Shown here: positions 6,300 to 13,935 of the stretch, piece after piece
How the letters are laid out: each line of letters begins with the position of its first letter
How positions within the stretch are numbered: position 1 is the stretch's first letter
DNA from: an archaeon HR01
GTDB lineage: Archaea; Thermoproteota; Nitrososphaeria_A; Caldarchaeales; Caldarchaeaceae
Direction of reading: 5' to 3'
NCBI GenBank assembly: GCA_002898355.1
Contig: BEHD01000005.1
Coordinates: 1-34,410 of the forward strand
Length of the DNA: 34,410 bases
Notes under the pieces: generated by a model
What the model was told of the DNA's origin: nothing
The model's input: the letters and a program-made list of their open reading frames with translations, nothing else
Databases searched by the model: none
Program-made: the position numbers and the translations under genes

Positions 6300-7793
6300 A
6301 TGGATGTAAAAGGTCTGACTAGGACTGAGGCTGTGTTAGCCGCTCTCCTTGTCGTAGCCCTAATAGCTGCAGGAGTCGGATGGATACAGACAGGGCAGGT
6401 GAGAACCGAGACGATGACTAAAACCGTGACCACAACCGTTGGAGGTGCTGCCCAGACCATCACTGTAACCAACACGGTCACATCCACTTCAACAGTTGAG
6501 AGAATAATAGCGCCGGGCACCATCAAGATTGCGGTCGTATCCGACATTGGTGGTAGGGGAGACCTTTCCTTCAACGATATGGCCTTCAAAGGCGGTGACG
6601 AGGCCGTACGAGACTTTGGTGTTGAGATGGTGGAACTCATCAGCAAGACTGAGGCCGACTACGTTCCCAACCTTGAAACAGCTGCGAGGGACCCCAATGT
6701 GAAGCTGATTGTTGGTGTCGGATTCCTTCTCAGTGAGGCGCTTCTGGAGGTCGCACAAAAATATCCCGACAAAAACTTTGCAGGGATAGACACCTTCACC
6801 CAGTCTCTAGCAGTAGGCAATCTAGGAAAACCACTGCCCAACATGTTGGACATTGTTTATGAGGAGCATAAGGGTAGCGCCGTGGTAGGAGCCCTTGGAT
6901 GTCTGGTGGCTGCAGCCTATAATGAGGCTGGAGGAAACTACCCATACATCGGCGGGGTCTTCGGTATAGAGATACCTGTCCTATGGAAATTTGAGATAGG
7001 ATACAAGTGGGGATGCGACTGGGGTCTCAAATGGTATGAGCAGAGATTCGGTAAAAAGGCGCCAATAATCGGGGAGGACAGTAGGTATGGCAGTGGCCCC
7101 GGCTGGGCGAACGGACTCTACTGTCCGGCGGCAGGCGAATGCTGGTATAAGGGCCGTGTGCTCTGGACTTACACGGGGACCTTCAGCGACATCACCAAAG
7201 GATATGCTGCAGCCAAGCCTATGTATGAGCAGGGAGCTATAGCGGTATACAACATAGCAGGGCCACTGGGTCTCGGAATAAACCAGGCGGTCCAAGAGAT
7301 TGCGACAGAGCGGAATCTGGCGAATGGGCCTCCATTCTGGATAGGTGTGGACGCAAACCAAGACTGGATAAACCCAGGCTTTGTGATAGCCAGTATGATG
7401 AAGCGTGTGGATAGGGGCGTCTACTATGCCACTCTGCTAACCGTTATAGGCAAGTTCAGGGATGTCGTCGCCGAATCCAACGGAGTCCTCACCCTAGGAA
7501 TAGGGACAAGGGTAGGCCGGCTAGCAATGGAGGGTATCTCGGTCAGCACACTGGCGGATTTGGATGAATTCATCCAGATGGGTGTAGAGGCTGAGAAGCT
7601 GACTGGGAAACAGGTTCTACCTATGCCTCCGGAGCAGATAAGGCAGAAGGTCACGGAGATGCGGAGTAGAGTTCCTTCATGGGTTTGGGATGCCCTGACA
7701 GAGCTGGAGTCCAAGATAAGGACAGGACAGGTCGATGTCCCGATGGTGCTAACCAAGGAAGCGGTAGACAGCTGGCGTGAAAAACTAGGCTAA
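6300..7793 (+). CDS. BMP/PnrA-like ABC transporter substrate-binding protein
   Basis: A 497-residue extracellular binding protein of the basic membrane protein (BMP, Pfam Bmp) family, which in studied members binds nucleosides. The N-terminus has a membrane anchor (AVLAALLVVALIAAGVGWI, ~13-31) followed by a Thr/Val-rich linker (TVTTTV, TITVTNTVTSTSTV) typical of archaeal surface proteins; no lipobox Cys is seen. The binding domain begins at ~IKIAVVSDIGGRGDLSFNDMA, where the family has G-x-x-x-D-x-S-F-N, and includes DPNVKLIVGVGFLLSEAL and the NFAGIDTF segment. It is longer than bacterial PnrA (~330-350 residues), with an insertion in the second half and a helical C-terminus. It is the first gene of an operon with two permeases. 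Confidence 0.85.
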   Translation: MDVKGLTRTEAVLAALLVVALIAAGVGWIQTGQVRTETMTKTVTTTVGGAAQTITVTNTVTSTSTVERIIAPGTIKIAVVSDIGGRGDLSFNDMAFKGGDEAVRDFGVEMVELISKTEADYVPNLETAARDPNVKLIVGVGFLLSEALLEVAQKYPDKNFAGIDTFTQSLAVGNLGKPLPNMLDIVYEEHKGSAVVGALGCLVAAAYNEAGGNYPYIGGVFGIEIPVLWKFEIGYKWGCDWGLKWYEQRFGKKAPIIGEDSRYGSGPGWANGLYCPAAGECWYKGRVLWTYTGTFSDITKGYAAAKPMYEQGAIAVYNIAGPLGLGINQAVQEIATERNLANGPPFWIGVDANQDWINPGFVIASMMKRVDRGVYYATLLTVIGKFRDVVAESNGVLTLGIGTRVGRLAMEGISVSTLADLDEFIQMGVEAEKLTGKQVLPMPPEQIRQKVTEMRSRVPSWVWDALTELESKIRTGQVDVPMVLTKEAVDSWREKLG

Positions 7794-7825
7794 AAACACA
7801 TTCTTTTTTGTGGGTTTTACCCATC

Positions 7826-8908
7826 ATGGTATCTCTAACCGCTTCACCCTCAACCAGACTGCGCAGGCTGTTACTTAAATTAGGCGAGTCCCTCCTCGCA
7901 GTTGTTATAGGCCTTATAGGAGGAGCTATACTGATGCTCCTCTACGGCTATGATGTAGGAGTTGCATACTCGGCGCTGTTCCGTGGCGCCTTCGGAGACG
8001 TGTCGGGATTATTGGAGACGCTGGCCTTCGCAACGCCTTTAATCATGACCGGGCTCACCTTTGGTGTGGGACTTCGTGCAGGACTCTTCAACGTAGGTGC
8101 CGAGGGACAGATGTATCTCGGCGCAATAGGGGCAATAATGGTGGGAAGCATGCTTAGGATGCCACCGTTGATACACCTAGTCACGGCAACGGTCTTCGCC
8201 ATGTTTATGGGTGCGTTGTGGAGTCTTCCAACGGCATTCCTCAAGATATACCGTGGTGTCCACGAGGTTGTATCGACGATTATGCTTAACTGGGTGGCCT
8301 TCTGGCTGGTCACATATCTAATAACCTACCAGCTCGCAGACCCTACTAGGGCTGAGAGAGCTTTACCAGTCCAGGAGACGGCTAGATACGCGGTAATAGG
8401 GTCCTCACTTACCATGGTTTTTCCAGTCGTTATAGCATTGGCTCTGGTGACGTTCTTCATAATTTGGAGAACCACAGTGGGATATGAGCTTAGAATTGTC
8501 GGATATAACGTAGAGGCCGCCAAGTATACGGGAATAAGTATCTCCAAGTCAATCCTGACGAGCTTTATCATCGGCGGGCTACTGGCAGGGCTTGCAGGCG
8601 CGTCTCAGGTCCTGGGACGGCCACCCCACTGGACAGTCTTCGCCACCATGGGTAACCTGATAAACCTGGGTTTCGAGGGGATAGGTGTCTCCCTGATAGG
8701 GCGCAACCACCCTATAGGAATAATATTCGCCAGCATATTCTACGGAGGCCTCCTACACGGCGGCAGGTTTATGGAGTTTGAAGCCGGAGTAGCCTCGGAG
8801 CTGGTCCGAGCCATAAACGGGATAATTATCATCGCCCTAGCAGTGCCTGGGGCTCTCCAAACATTTAGACAGCTTGTGAGGAGGAGGGGGCGTGGCGGCG
8901 AGGTCTAG
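7826..8908 (+). CDS. BMP-type ABC transporter permease, first subunit
   Basis: A 360-residue membrane protein of the BPD_transp_2 (LivM/RbsC-like) superfamily, the branch that works with BMP binding proteins in nucleoside uptake. Family features are the FATPLIMTGLTFGVGLRAG and LFNVGAEGQMYLGAIGA segments (~75-105), the latter being the conserved N-x-G-x-E-G-Q motif, and the cytoplasmic loop region TGISISKSI. ATG at 7826 is preferred to the upstream TTG at 7808, which would add only six residues. It lies 33 nt after the binding protein gene, and its end overlaps the next permease by 17 nt, so the genes are one transcription unit. Confidence 0.86.
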   Translation: MVSLTASPSTRLRRLLLKLGESLLAVVIGLIGGAILMLLYGYDVGVAYSALFRGAFGDVSGLLETLAFATPLIMTGLTFGVGLRAGLFNVGAEGQMYLGAIGAIMVGSMLRMPPLIHLVTATVFAMFMGALWSLPTAFLKIYRGVHEVVSTIMLNWVAFWLVTYLITYQLADPTRAERALPVQETARYAVIGSSLTMVFPVVIALALVTFFIIWRTTVGYELRIVGYNVEAAKYTGISISKSILTSFIIGGLLAGLAGASQVLGRPPHWTVFATMGNLINLGFEGIGVSLIGRNHPIGIIFASIFYGGLLHGGRFMEFEAGVASELVRAINGIIIIALAVPGALQTFRQLVRRRGRGGEV

Positions 8909-9890
8909 GTGGAGGATTGCATGGCTGCTGGCCGGCGCCGCGTCCCTTGCCATAGTAATCTACACGCTATCTCTGGCCGGCATGAGGCCGGTGAGGCTGA
9001 TAGAGACAGGCCTGCTGGCCATGACCCCGCTAGCGTTTGCGGCGATAGGCGAATGCATCAACGAGAAATCGGGCCAGATAAACATTGGTATTGAGGGTAT
9101 CTTCCTGATATCGTCGGTTGCCGGAGTTTATTGGGCTGAGATCTTAGATTCAGGTGTGGCCGGCATATTAGTGGGAGGGTTATTCGGTGCAGGGCTGGGC
9201 GCTTTTCTAAGCATCCTAAACACGTATGGTAAAGCCGAACAGGTTATTGCGGGGATGGCCCTAAACATTATGGCCGGAGGCCTATTCCAGTACCTGCTCA
9301 TGGCCATCTGGGCCTTTCCAGGCATACACATCTTTCCACGGGAGCTGGTGGTCCCACGCATATCCATACCGATACCGGGCGGCGAGCTGGCGGTCAGCCC
9401 CATAACGCTCTCAGCCATAGCCATAGCATTCCTAGCCACACTCTTGCTCTACAGAACCCTGATAGGCTTGCGGATAAGAGCCGCGGGTGAAAAACCCGAG
9501 TCAGTTGACGTGGCAGGACACAACATAAACCATGTTAGGATATTGGCGGGGGTCATAGCAGGGTTCCTAGCCGGTCTTGGGGGTGCATTCATGCCCCTGG
9601 GATGGTTTGGCGGCCTAGTGAAGGAGATAACGGCTGGTAGAGGTTTCATCGCCCTTGCCGCTGTGGTCTTCTCAGGGCTAAACCCTCTGACAGCCCTGGC
9701 AGCCACCTTCATCTTCGGCTTCGCCGAGGGAGTAGCCTTCACTGTGGTGGTCACACCGGGAGTAAAGGAGATGGTGCCATTCCATTTCATACAGATGACG
9801 CCCTACATCCTCACCATAGCCATTCTGGCGGCCTTCGTAGCCTCGAGGCGGTTCCCCAAAGCTCTGGGAAAGCCATACGTGAGGGAGTAG
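8892..9890 (+). CDS. BMP-type ABC transporter permease, second subunit
   Basis: A 332-residue membrane permease paralogous to the preceding gene. It starts at GTG 8892, overlapping the previous gene, with the purine-rich GAGGAGGGGG directly upstream. The family motif appears as LAFAAIGECINEKSGQINIGIEGIF, equivalent to N-x-G-x-E-G in the neighbour, and the later part has GFLAGLGGAF and the FGFAEGVAF segment. The two permeases would form a heterodimeric channel. A cognate duplicated ATPase (usually ~500 residues) normally sits in such operons, but none follows here; the next ORF is unrelated. Confidence 0.86.
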   Translation: MAARSRWRIAWLLAGAASLAIVIYTLSLAGMRPVRLIETGLLAMTPLAFAAIGECINEKSGQINIGIEGIFLISSVAGVYWAEILDSGVAGILVGGLFGAGLGAFLSILNTYGKAEQVIAGMALNIMAGGLFQYLLMAIWAFPGIHIFPRELVVPRISIPIPGGELAVSPITLSAIAIAFLATLLLYRTLIGLRIRAAGEKPESVDVAGHNINHVRILAGVIAGFLAGLGGAFMPLGWFGGLVKEITAGRGFIALAAVVFSGLNPLTALAATFIFGFAEGVAFTVVVTPGVKEMVPFHFIQMTPYILTIAILAAFVASRRFPKALGKPYVRE

Positions 9891-10201
9891 CCCTAAATTC
9901 GTCTATATATGGAATTATATATATGGACCAATATCCAACACACGGATTAGGTACGAGTGGAAATACTCATCCAGCTCAACGGTAAACAGTCAGAAAATCA
10001 GCGAGAGGTCTTCTTGTTCCGTAGTTTCCCAGTTCTAATCCAATCTAAATGGCCATCTTTTATTGCTAGACTCCGCAGATTCTAGAGACATATTCGAGAA
10101 CCATTATTGGGTCATGTTCAAGGGGGTTTCCCCAACCCCCCTTTTCTCCTTCTTAGGTTTATACTTCAAGGGGGGTCTTTGGCTTGATTTTGTTTTGCGG
10201 C
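9891..10201. other. Non-coding gap with AT direct repeat and G/C-run inverted repeats
   Basis: This gap has no convincing ORF. TATATATGGA occurs twice, at about 9904-9913 and 9918-9927. Further on, AAGGGGG (10120-10126) can pair with CCCCCTT (10137-10143), and a second G run (about 10170-10175) can compete for the same C run; a T run follows the C run. These could be termination or RNA structures for the importer operon, but the stop codon is more than 200 nt away. Confidence 0.4.
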
Positions 10202-10210
10202 TTTTATAAA
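10202..10210 (+). promoter_or_regulatory. Strong TATA-like box upstream of small ORF and propeller gene
   Basis: TTTTATAAA is a good archaeal TATA match and predicts transcription from about 10231. A 10-nt palindrome, GGTCTAGACC, follows at about 10214-10223, between TATA box and predicted start, where a repressor would act. Confidence 0.5.
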
Positions 10211-10254
10211 CCCGGTCTAGACCCCCTAACCGATAAACAGAAGAACATCTCATC

Positions 10255-10347
10255 ATGTTAGTTATGCTGCCTATGTCCCTGGTTTTTCTCGTTAAACATC
10301 TTGTCCTGCTCATCTCCGAAGTGTTGGAGGATAAGCTTTTCATTTAG
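10255..10347 (+). CDS. Possible 30-residue hydrophobic peptide
   Basis: An ATG about 24 nt after the predicted transcription start opens a 30-codon frame ending with TAG at 10345-10347. The peptide is strongly hydrophobic (MLVMLPMSLVFLV, then HLVLLISEVLEDKLFI), and the frame ends 14 nt before the propeller gene starts. It could be a small membrane peptide or a translated leader. It is too short to judge by composition alone. Confidence 0.3.
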   Translation: MLVMLPMSLVFLVKHLVLLISEVLEDKLFI

Positions 10348-10361
10348 GTGTTGGGTTATGG

Positions 10362-11390
10362 TTGTCGGTGTTGGGGAGCTTCCTGCTCTTGCTGCTTGTG
10401 GGCTTCGCCGTGGTGGATGTGGGGGTATCCCTAGTGGATGTGGTGTCTGTGACGCATCTGGCTGGGACGGCTGGGTCGGCCTACCCACAGCTGACTCCTT
10501 CAGAAGACGCCGTAGCCTACTACATAGCAGGTGATATCTGGTTGATGAAGCTGGGGAGCGGTGAAAGAGCCGCCGTTGTAGTGTCGCCGAGATGGGAGAG
10601 CAGGTTCTCCATATCCCCATACGATGGAGTTATGGCCTTCACCTCTGAGAGAGGGCCTGCAGGACGTACAGTGGTATGTCTGGCTGAGATTGGGAGGGGT
10701 GAGAGGGGATGTCTACCACCACTGGCCGAGTTCACATACGTATGCGGCCCTCAGTCCTGGCTGTCTCCAGATTCTCTCCTTATCTGTGGGATGGAGTCTG
10801 AGAGGGGCTGGTGGGGCGGTAACGAGATAATATCAAGCCTGGCAGGTACAGGTGTGAGATGGCATGCCTGGATATGGGAGGTAAGCATATCTGGTGAGAA
10901 GATTAGAACAATCCACGAAGGTGAGGGGCTGTTCTACTCGGCGTGGGGGCCCGGAGGCAGAATCTTATACACATCCGACACAGACAAGCCACCCATCATC
11001 TGGCTCCTCGACACCACAACAGGAGAGCAGAAGCCACTTATTAAGAACGGGCTTTTTCCTTCATGGTCGCCGGATGGACGGCTCATCGCCTTCGTAAGAG
11101 ATGGAGATCTCTGGGTAGCGTCGCCGGATGGCAGGGATGAACAGCAGATCACCACAGGCCTTGGAAGAGTCGTCACACCCTCCTGGTCGCCCGACGGCGG
11201 CAAGATATTCTTCGCAAGATTTCCACCACTGGATGAGGATAGAGGCTCGGCGGGGCTTTACTATGTGGAGCTGGCAACGCGTAGAGAGCTACCATCCATG
11301 ATGGTTGTCTCAACCATCATCCTCAGCGCCATTCTAATCTCTCTATTACTCAGATTTAGGCCGACCAACTTAAAAGTCTCCGAGAGGTAG
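10362..11390 (+). CDS. Membrane-anchored TolB-like (PD40/WD40-like) beta-propeller protein
   Basis: A 342-residue protein with an N-terminal hydrophobic signal or anchor (LGSFLLLLLVGFAVVDVGVSLV), several six-bladed-propeller repeats of the TolB/PD40 kind, and a C-terminal transmembrane helix (VVSTIILSAILISLLLRF). The clearest repeats are P-S-W-S-P-D-G-R-L-I-A-F-V-R-D-G and P-S-W-S-P-D-G-G-K-I-F-F-A-R. The propeller is expected outside the cell. The start is uncertain: TTG 10362 is the first possible codon, GTG 10368 is an alternative, and neither has a clear ribosome binding site. It is 8 nt upstream of an MscS-type channel gene, so both are likely co-transcribed; ligand or partner is unknown. 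Confidence 0.7.
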   Translation: MSVLGSFLLLLLVGFAVVDVGVSLVDVVSVTHLAGTAGSAYPQLTPSEDAVAYYIAGDIWLMKLGSGERAAVVVSPRWESRFSISPYDGVMAFTSERGPAGRTVVCLAEIGRGERGCLPPLAEFTYVCGPQSWLSPDSLLICGMESERGWWGGNEIISSLAGTGVRWHAWIWEVSISGEKIRTIHEGEGLFYSAWGPGGRILYTSDTDKPPIIWLLDTTTGEQKPLIKNGLFPSWSPDGRLIAFVRDGDLWVASPDGRDEQQITTGLGRVVTPSWSPDGGKIFFARFPPLDEDRGSAGLYYVELATRRELPSMMVVSTIILSAILISLLLRFRPTNLKVSER

Positions 11391-11398
11391 CATCAACC

Positions 11399-12283
11399 AT
11401 GTCTGCTAGGAGAATAGTCATTATCTTTTTGACGACTATCGTGCTGGGTGCTTTGACCTTTCTCATGACACGTGCCGGGATGCTTCCGCCTAGGCTTGAC
11501 CACGTAATCTATGCTGTGCTGACAGTAGTTGCTGGAGTTTACCTGATAAGATCTATCGCCAACACGTTAAGGAGGGCTTTCCAGCCTGTGGTTGGCGGCC
11601 AGGCTGTTGGGGCCTCGCTTCTAGTTCAGGTGGTGGGCTACACGGTTATTGCCATCTTAGTGATGTCTCTCGTAGGCATCCCTCCTGAGGCAGCTCTAGC
11701 GGGTGGAACAGTTACAGGACTTGTCCTAGGCTTCGGAGCTCAGGCCACGATAGCCAACATACTGGCAGGCCTGATAATCCTTGCTTCAAGACCCTTCAAG
11801 ATAGGTGATAGGATAGCCATACTCTCAGCCAGCATACCGTTCCAAATCGCTTTTCTACCGCCCTACAAATTCTTCTCCAGAGACTATTACCTACCCGCAT
11901 ACACCGGTGTCGTGAAAGAGATGGGGCTCATGTACACCATCATGGTTACAGATGACGGCCTAACCATAAGATATCCTAACAGCCTCATAATAGCGGGGTC
12001 CGCCGTAGCCAACTACAGTGAATCCTACGAGAGGACGAAGAAAATTAGATACGAGTTTCCACTAGAGCTAGAGCCTTCAAAAGTTTTGGCCGTGCTATCA
12101 GAGAAGCTGAGAGATATAGGTGTGAATGTGACAGAGCCGGTTATAGAGGAGCAGGGCGACAAAAACAGCTATATAGTCTCAGTGCTAGCCACATCTGAGA
12201 AACCCTCAGACTGGCCACAGGTAAAAACAGCTATACTAGAAAAATTCATAGCAACACATAGAGAGCTGACAGCCAAAACCTAG
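11399..12283 (+). CDS. Small-conductance mechanosensitive channel, MscS family
   Basis: A 294-residue membrane protein with an N-terminal helix pair (RIVIIFLTTIVLGALTF, HVIYAVLTVVAGVYL), a third helix with the MscS pore pattern (GGTVTGLVLGFGAQATIANILAGLIIL), and the following beta domain opening P-F-K-I-G-D-R-I. The glycine- and alanine-rich pore helix and the FKIGD element are diagnostic of MscS. It would release solutes on osmotic downshock. Between the FKIGD strand and the rest of the beta domain there is an extra ~25-residue aromatic segment (FQIAFLPPYKFFSRDYYLPA), unusual for the family. A C-terminal alpha/beta domain follows. Confidence 0.85.
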   Translation: MSARRIVIIFLTTIVLGALTFLMTRAGMLPPRLDHVIYAVLTVVAGVYLIRSIANTLRRAFQPVVGGQAVGASLLVQVVGYTVIAILVMSLVGIPPEAALAGGTVTGLVLGFGAQATIANILAGLIILASRPFKIGDRIAILSASIPFQIAFLPPYKFFSRDYYLPAYTGVVKEMGLMYTIMVTDDGLTIRYPNSLIIAGSAVANYSESYERTKKIRYEFPLELEPSKVLAVLSEKLRDIGVNVTEPVIEEQGDKNSYIVSVLATSEKPSDWPQVKTAILEKFIATHRELTAKT

Positions 12284-12343
12284 AACTTCACTAAAGTACA
12301 CCCTTTAAACCCTAAATAGTGTATATAACCCTATAAACGTAAA

Positions 12344-12417
12344 GCGGCCGTGGTCTAGCCTGGAAAGACATCAGCCTTCCACGCTGAGGATCCCGGGTTC
12401 AAATCCCGGCGGCCGCA
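12344..12417 (+). tRNA. tRNA-Gly (anticodon UCC)
   Basis: Complete 74-nt cloverleaf: acceptor GCGGCCG/CGGCCGC, D arm TGGTCTAGCCTGG, anticodon loop CTTCCAC with anticodon TCC, T arm GGGTTCAAATCCC, discriminator A. An AT-rich TATA-like segment (GTATATAA) lies about 24 nt upstream. No intron and no encoded CCA. Confidence 0.96.
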
Positions 12418-12475
12418 TGCCGCTAAAAAAGGAGGAGAAAATGCTGCTAGCAGCGAGACGCTTTAGTCGGAAGGC

Positions 12476-12838
12476 CTAACGTGGTTTGGCATATTTGGCC
12501 ACAGTGTCTTGGGCTACCTCTAGAGCAACGTACTGTTCTTCGCCCACGACCCACGCATCATGGCCTGGCATGATCTCGTAGAAGCTTCCAGGCTGTAGCT
12601 CAGCCTCCTTTCCATCGTCCGTAACAACTTTGAGACGGCCTGATATGACATATCCTATGTGATGCATCTGGCAGCTATCTGTTTTCGCAATTGGTTTGAC
12701 GGACTTGGACCATTTCCAGCCAGGCTTTAGGACCATGCGTAGCATGGAGAACCCACCTAGGTTCACTAATTCGGCTCTTCCGTTCTCGAAGCTTCTTACC
12801 TCATCTGGAGAATCTGCTCGTTTGTTCTTGATTGACAT
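12476..12838 (-). CDS. Cupin-domain protein
   Basis: A 120-residue single-domain cupin. The segment MHHIGYVISGRLKVVTDDGKEAELQPGSFYEIMPGHDAWV shows the small cupin barrel, with a His-His pair at the start of motif 1, G-x-L-x-V, and motif 2 as P-G-H-D-A-W. These residues would bind a metal. Related small cupins are enzymes or ligand-binding regulators; no substrate is indicated. The TATA-like segment CTCTTAATA is on the minus strand about 27 nt before the ATG, and the same AT-rich box may serve a divergent short ORF. Confidence 0.75.
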   Translation of the reverse strand: MSIKNKRADSPDEVRSFENGRAELVNLGGFSMLRMVLKPGWKWSKSVKPIAKTDSCQMHHIGYVISGRLKVVTDDGKEAELQPGSFYEIMPGHDAWVVGEEQYVALEVAQDTVAKYAKPR

Positions 12839-12860
12839 GGTATATGTGTCTTTGCGGCTG

Positions 12861-12870
12861 TATTAAGAGT
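12861..12870. promoter_or_regulatory. Possible bidirectional TATA element
   Basis: TATTAAGAG on the + strand reads CTCTTAATA on the - strand. It lies about 25-30 nt from the cupin ATG (12838, minus) and from the GTG at 12892 (plus), compatible with leaderless transcripts in both directions. Confidence 0.3.
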
Positions 12871-12891
12871 GTATGAACAACCCATTTCGCC

Positions 12892-13020
12892 GTGTCGAAT
12901 GATAGCTTAATAGTGAGGGGTGATGGAGTTGTCGTCCGAAGGCAAGAGGATATAAGAACTATGGGCATCATGCGTTTCAAGGGTGGAAAGATCTGGGAGA
13001 GTGGGAAAACTAAGACATAG
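12892..13020 (+). CDS. Possible 42-residue hypothetical protein
   Basis: A GTG-initiated frame of 42 codons ending TAG at 13018-13020, starting about 25 nt after a TATA-like box. The predicted peptide alternates strands and charged turns (DSLIVRGDGVVVRR, MGIMRFKGGKIWESGKTKT), which looks like protein rather than random translation. No family is recognised. It is divergent from the cupin gene and could also be a remnant of a larger gene. Confidence 0.35.
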   Translation: MSNDSLIVRGDGVVVRRQEDIRTMGIMRFKGGKIWESGKTKT

Positions 13021-13084
13021 TGGGTTAGCCCCCACAAACCATGAAGTATAACACATCCAAGCTCCTAGGTTAGGTTTTAGATCG

Positions 13085-13490
13085 TTGCGAGGATGGAGGG
13101 CCAAGCTGTTCCCCTCTGGAACACCCCGTTCAAGGGGTTGTAGAGGATCCCTCGTAGAGCTAGACGTTGGTAGCGGCGCACTGAGGAAGGTGGCGGCCAT
13201 CAGAGATTACTGGCGTGGACAGGCCCTTCTTGCGGTTGGCGATCGGCCAGCCAATACTCGACAAAAACACGGTATACTTCCTCATGGAGAACATGCGGGT
13301 AGCCAAGGTTGTCGATGCTATTGGCTGTGATGTGAACCAGGTGGCTGTTGTGATATATGCTGAAGGAAATGCCGTTTGGTTCGGAGTATCTCTGACATGG
13401 TTCCCATACACTGTCCAATGGCTGTTGAATTATTCGTCTGTGTGGTCTGCCTACCTTGTCTATAGAGGCTCTAATATGTTTAAATTTAGG
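13085..13490 (+). pseudogene. Decayed gene fragment, possibly of a propeller-like surface protein
   Basis: Two overlapping frames here each look partly coding and together read like one damaged gene. In frame from 13085 the residues SLVELDVGSGALRKVAAI and ALLAVGD resemble a blade of a secreted propeller protein. After a shift to the frame from 13215, PILDKNTVYFLMENMRVAKV and VVIYAEGNAVWFGVS continue the strand-rich pattern. Neither frame is intact by itself and there is no start or promoter. It fills most of the 13021-13503 gap. The assignment to a propeller is weak; only the decay is moderately supported. Confidence 0.35.
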
Positions 13491-13504
13491 TCTGTCCTAA
13501 ATTT
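13482..13504. promoter_or_regulatory. Inverted-repeat operator for the metal-uptake operon
   Basis: AAATTTAGG (13482-13490) and CCTAAATTT (13496-13504) form a perfect 9-bp inverted repeat around a 5-nt centre. The half site TTTAGG resembles operator halves of DtxR/IdeR/MntR-type repressors. It overlaps the TATA-like TTTAAA (13479-13484) and the expected transcription start, so binding would block the promoter. It lies directly before the DtxR-like gene, indicating autoregulation of the whole operon. Confidence 0.65.
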
Positions 13505-13935
13505 TGGATGTGACTAAAGACTTGAACCCTGTGGAGTCCAGATATATGACTGGGCTTTACAGGCTCTGGGAATCTAAGGGAAGATTGTCAACCGGGGTTT
13601 TGGCCTCTATATTCAGCGTTAGGCCCGCATCTGTTGTGGATGTGTTGGACCGGTTGGAGGAGAAGGGGTTGATAGAGAGACCTAGATGGGGGAGGATAGC
13701 TTTTACAAGGAAGGGGCTGGCCACAGCCACAAAGATTATACACAATCATAGGGTATTGGAGCTCTACTTCAGAGATAGGCTCGGAATCCCAGTTAGTGAG
13801 GCTTGCCGCCAAGCTGGAAGGATTGACCATTTGGTGGGTGACTTGGTTGTGCGGAAGATGTGCGAGAAGCTCCGCTATCCAGAACGTTGTATTCACGGTA
13901 ATGAGGTTAGGCATACGGTATGCAGAAGAGGCTAG
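13504..13935 (+). CDS. DtxR/MntR-family metal-dependent transcriptional regulator
   Basis: A 143-residue protein with an N-terminal winged helix (RLSTGVLASIFSVRPASVVDVLDRLEEKGLIERPRWGRIAFTRKG) and a metal-binding/dimerisation domain (HRVLELYFRDRLGI...RIDHLVGDLV...LRYPERCIHG), the DtxR/MntR layout. Where the family has Glu/Cys-x-x-Glu-His ligands, this protein has A-G-R-I-D-H, so one ligand position appears to be Gly and another Asp, suggesting altered metal preference. There is no SH3-like third domain. TTG 13504 or GTG 13510 may be the start; both lie a leaderless distance from the TATA box. The end overlaps the ZnuA-like gene by 16 nt. It probably represses the operon through the upstream palindrome when metal is sufficient. 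Confidence 0.8.
   Translation: MDVTKDLNPVESRYMTGLYRLWESKGRLSTGVLASIFSVRPASVVDVLDRLEEKGLIERPRWGRIAFTRKGLATATKIIHNHRVLELYFRDRLGIPVSEACRQAGRIDHLVGDLVVRKMCEKLRYPERCIHGNEVRHTVCRRG

Noticed and set aside
10225-10265. Box C/D sRNA on the minus strand
   Set aside because: ATGATGA is present but no CTGA D or D' box follows at the expected distance.
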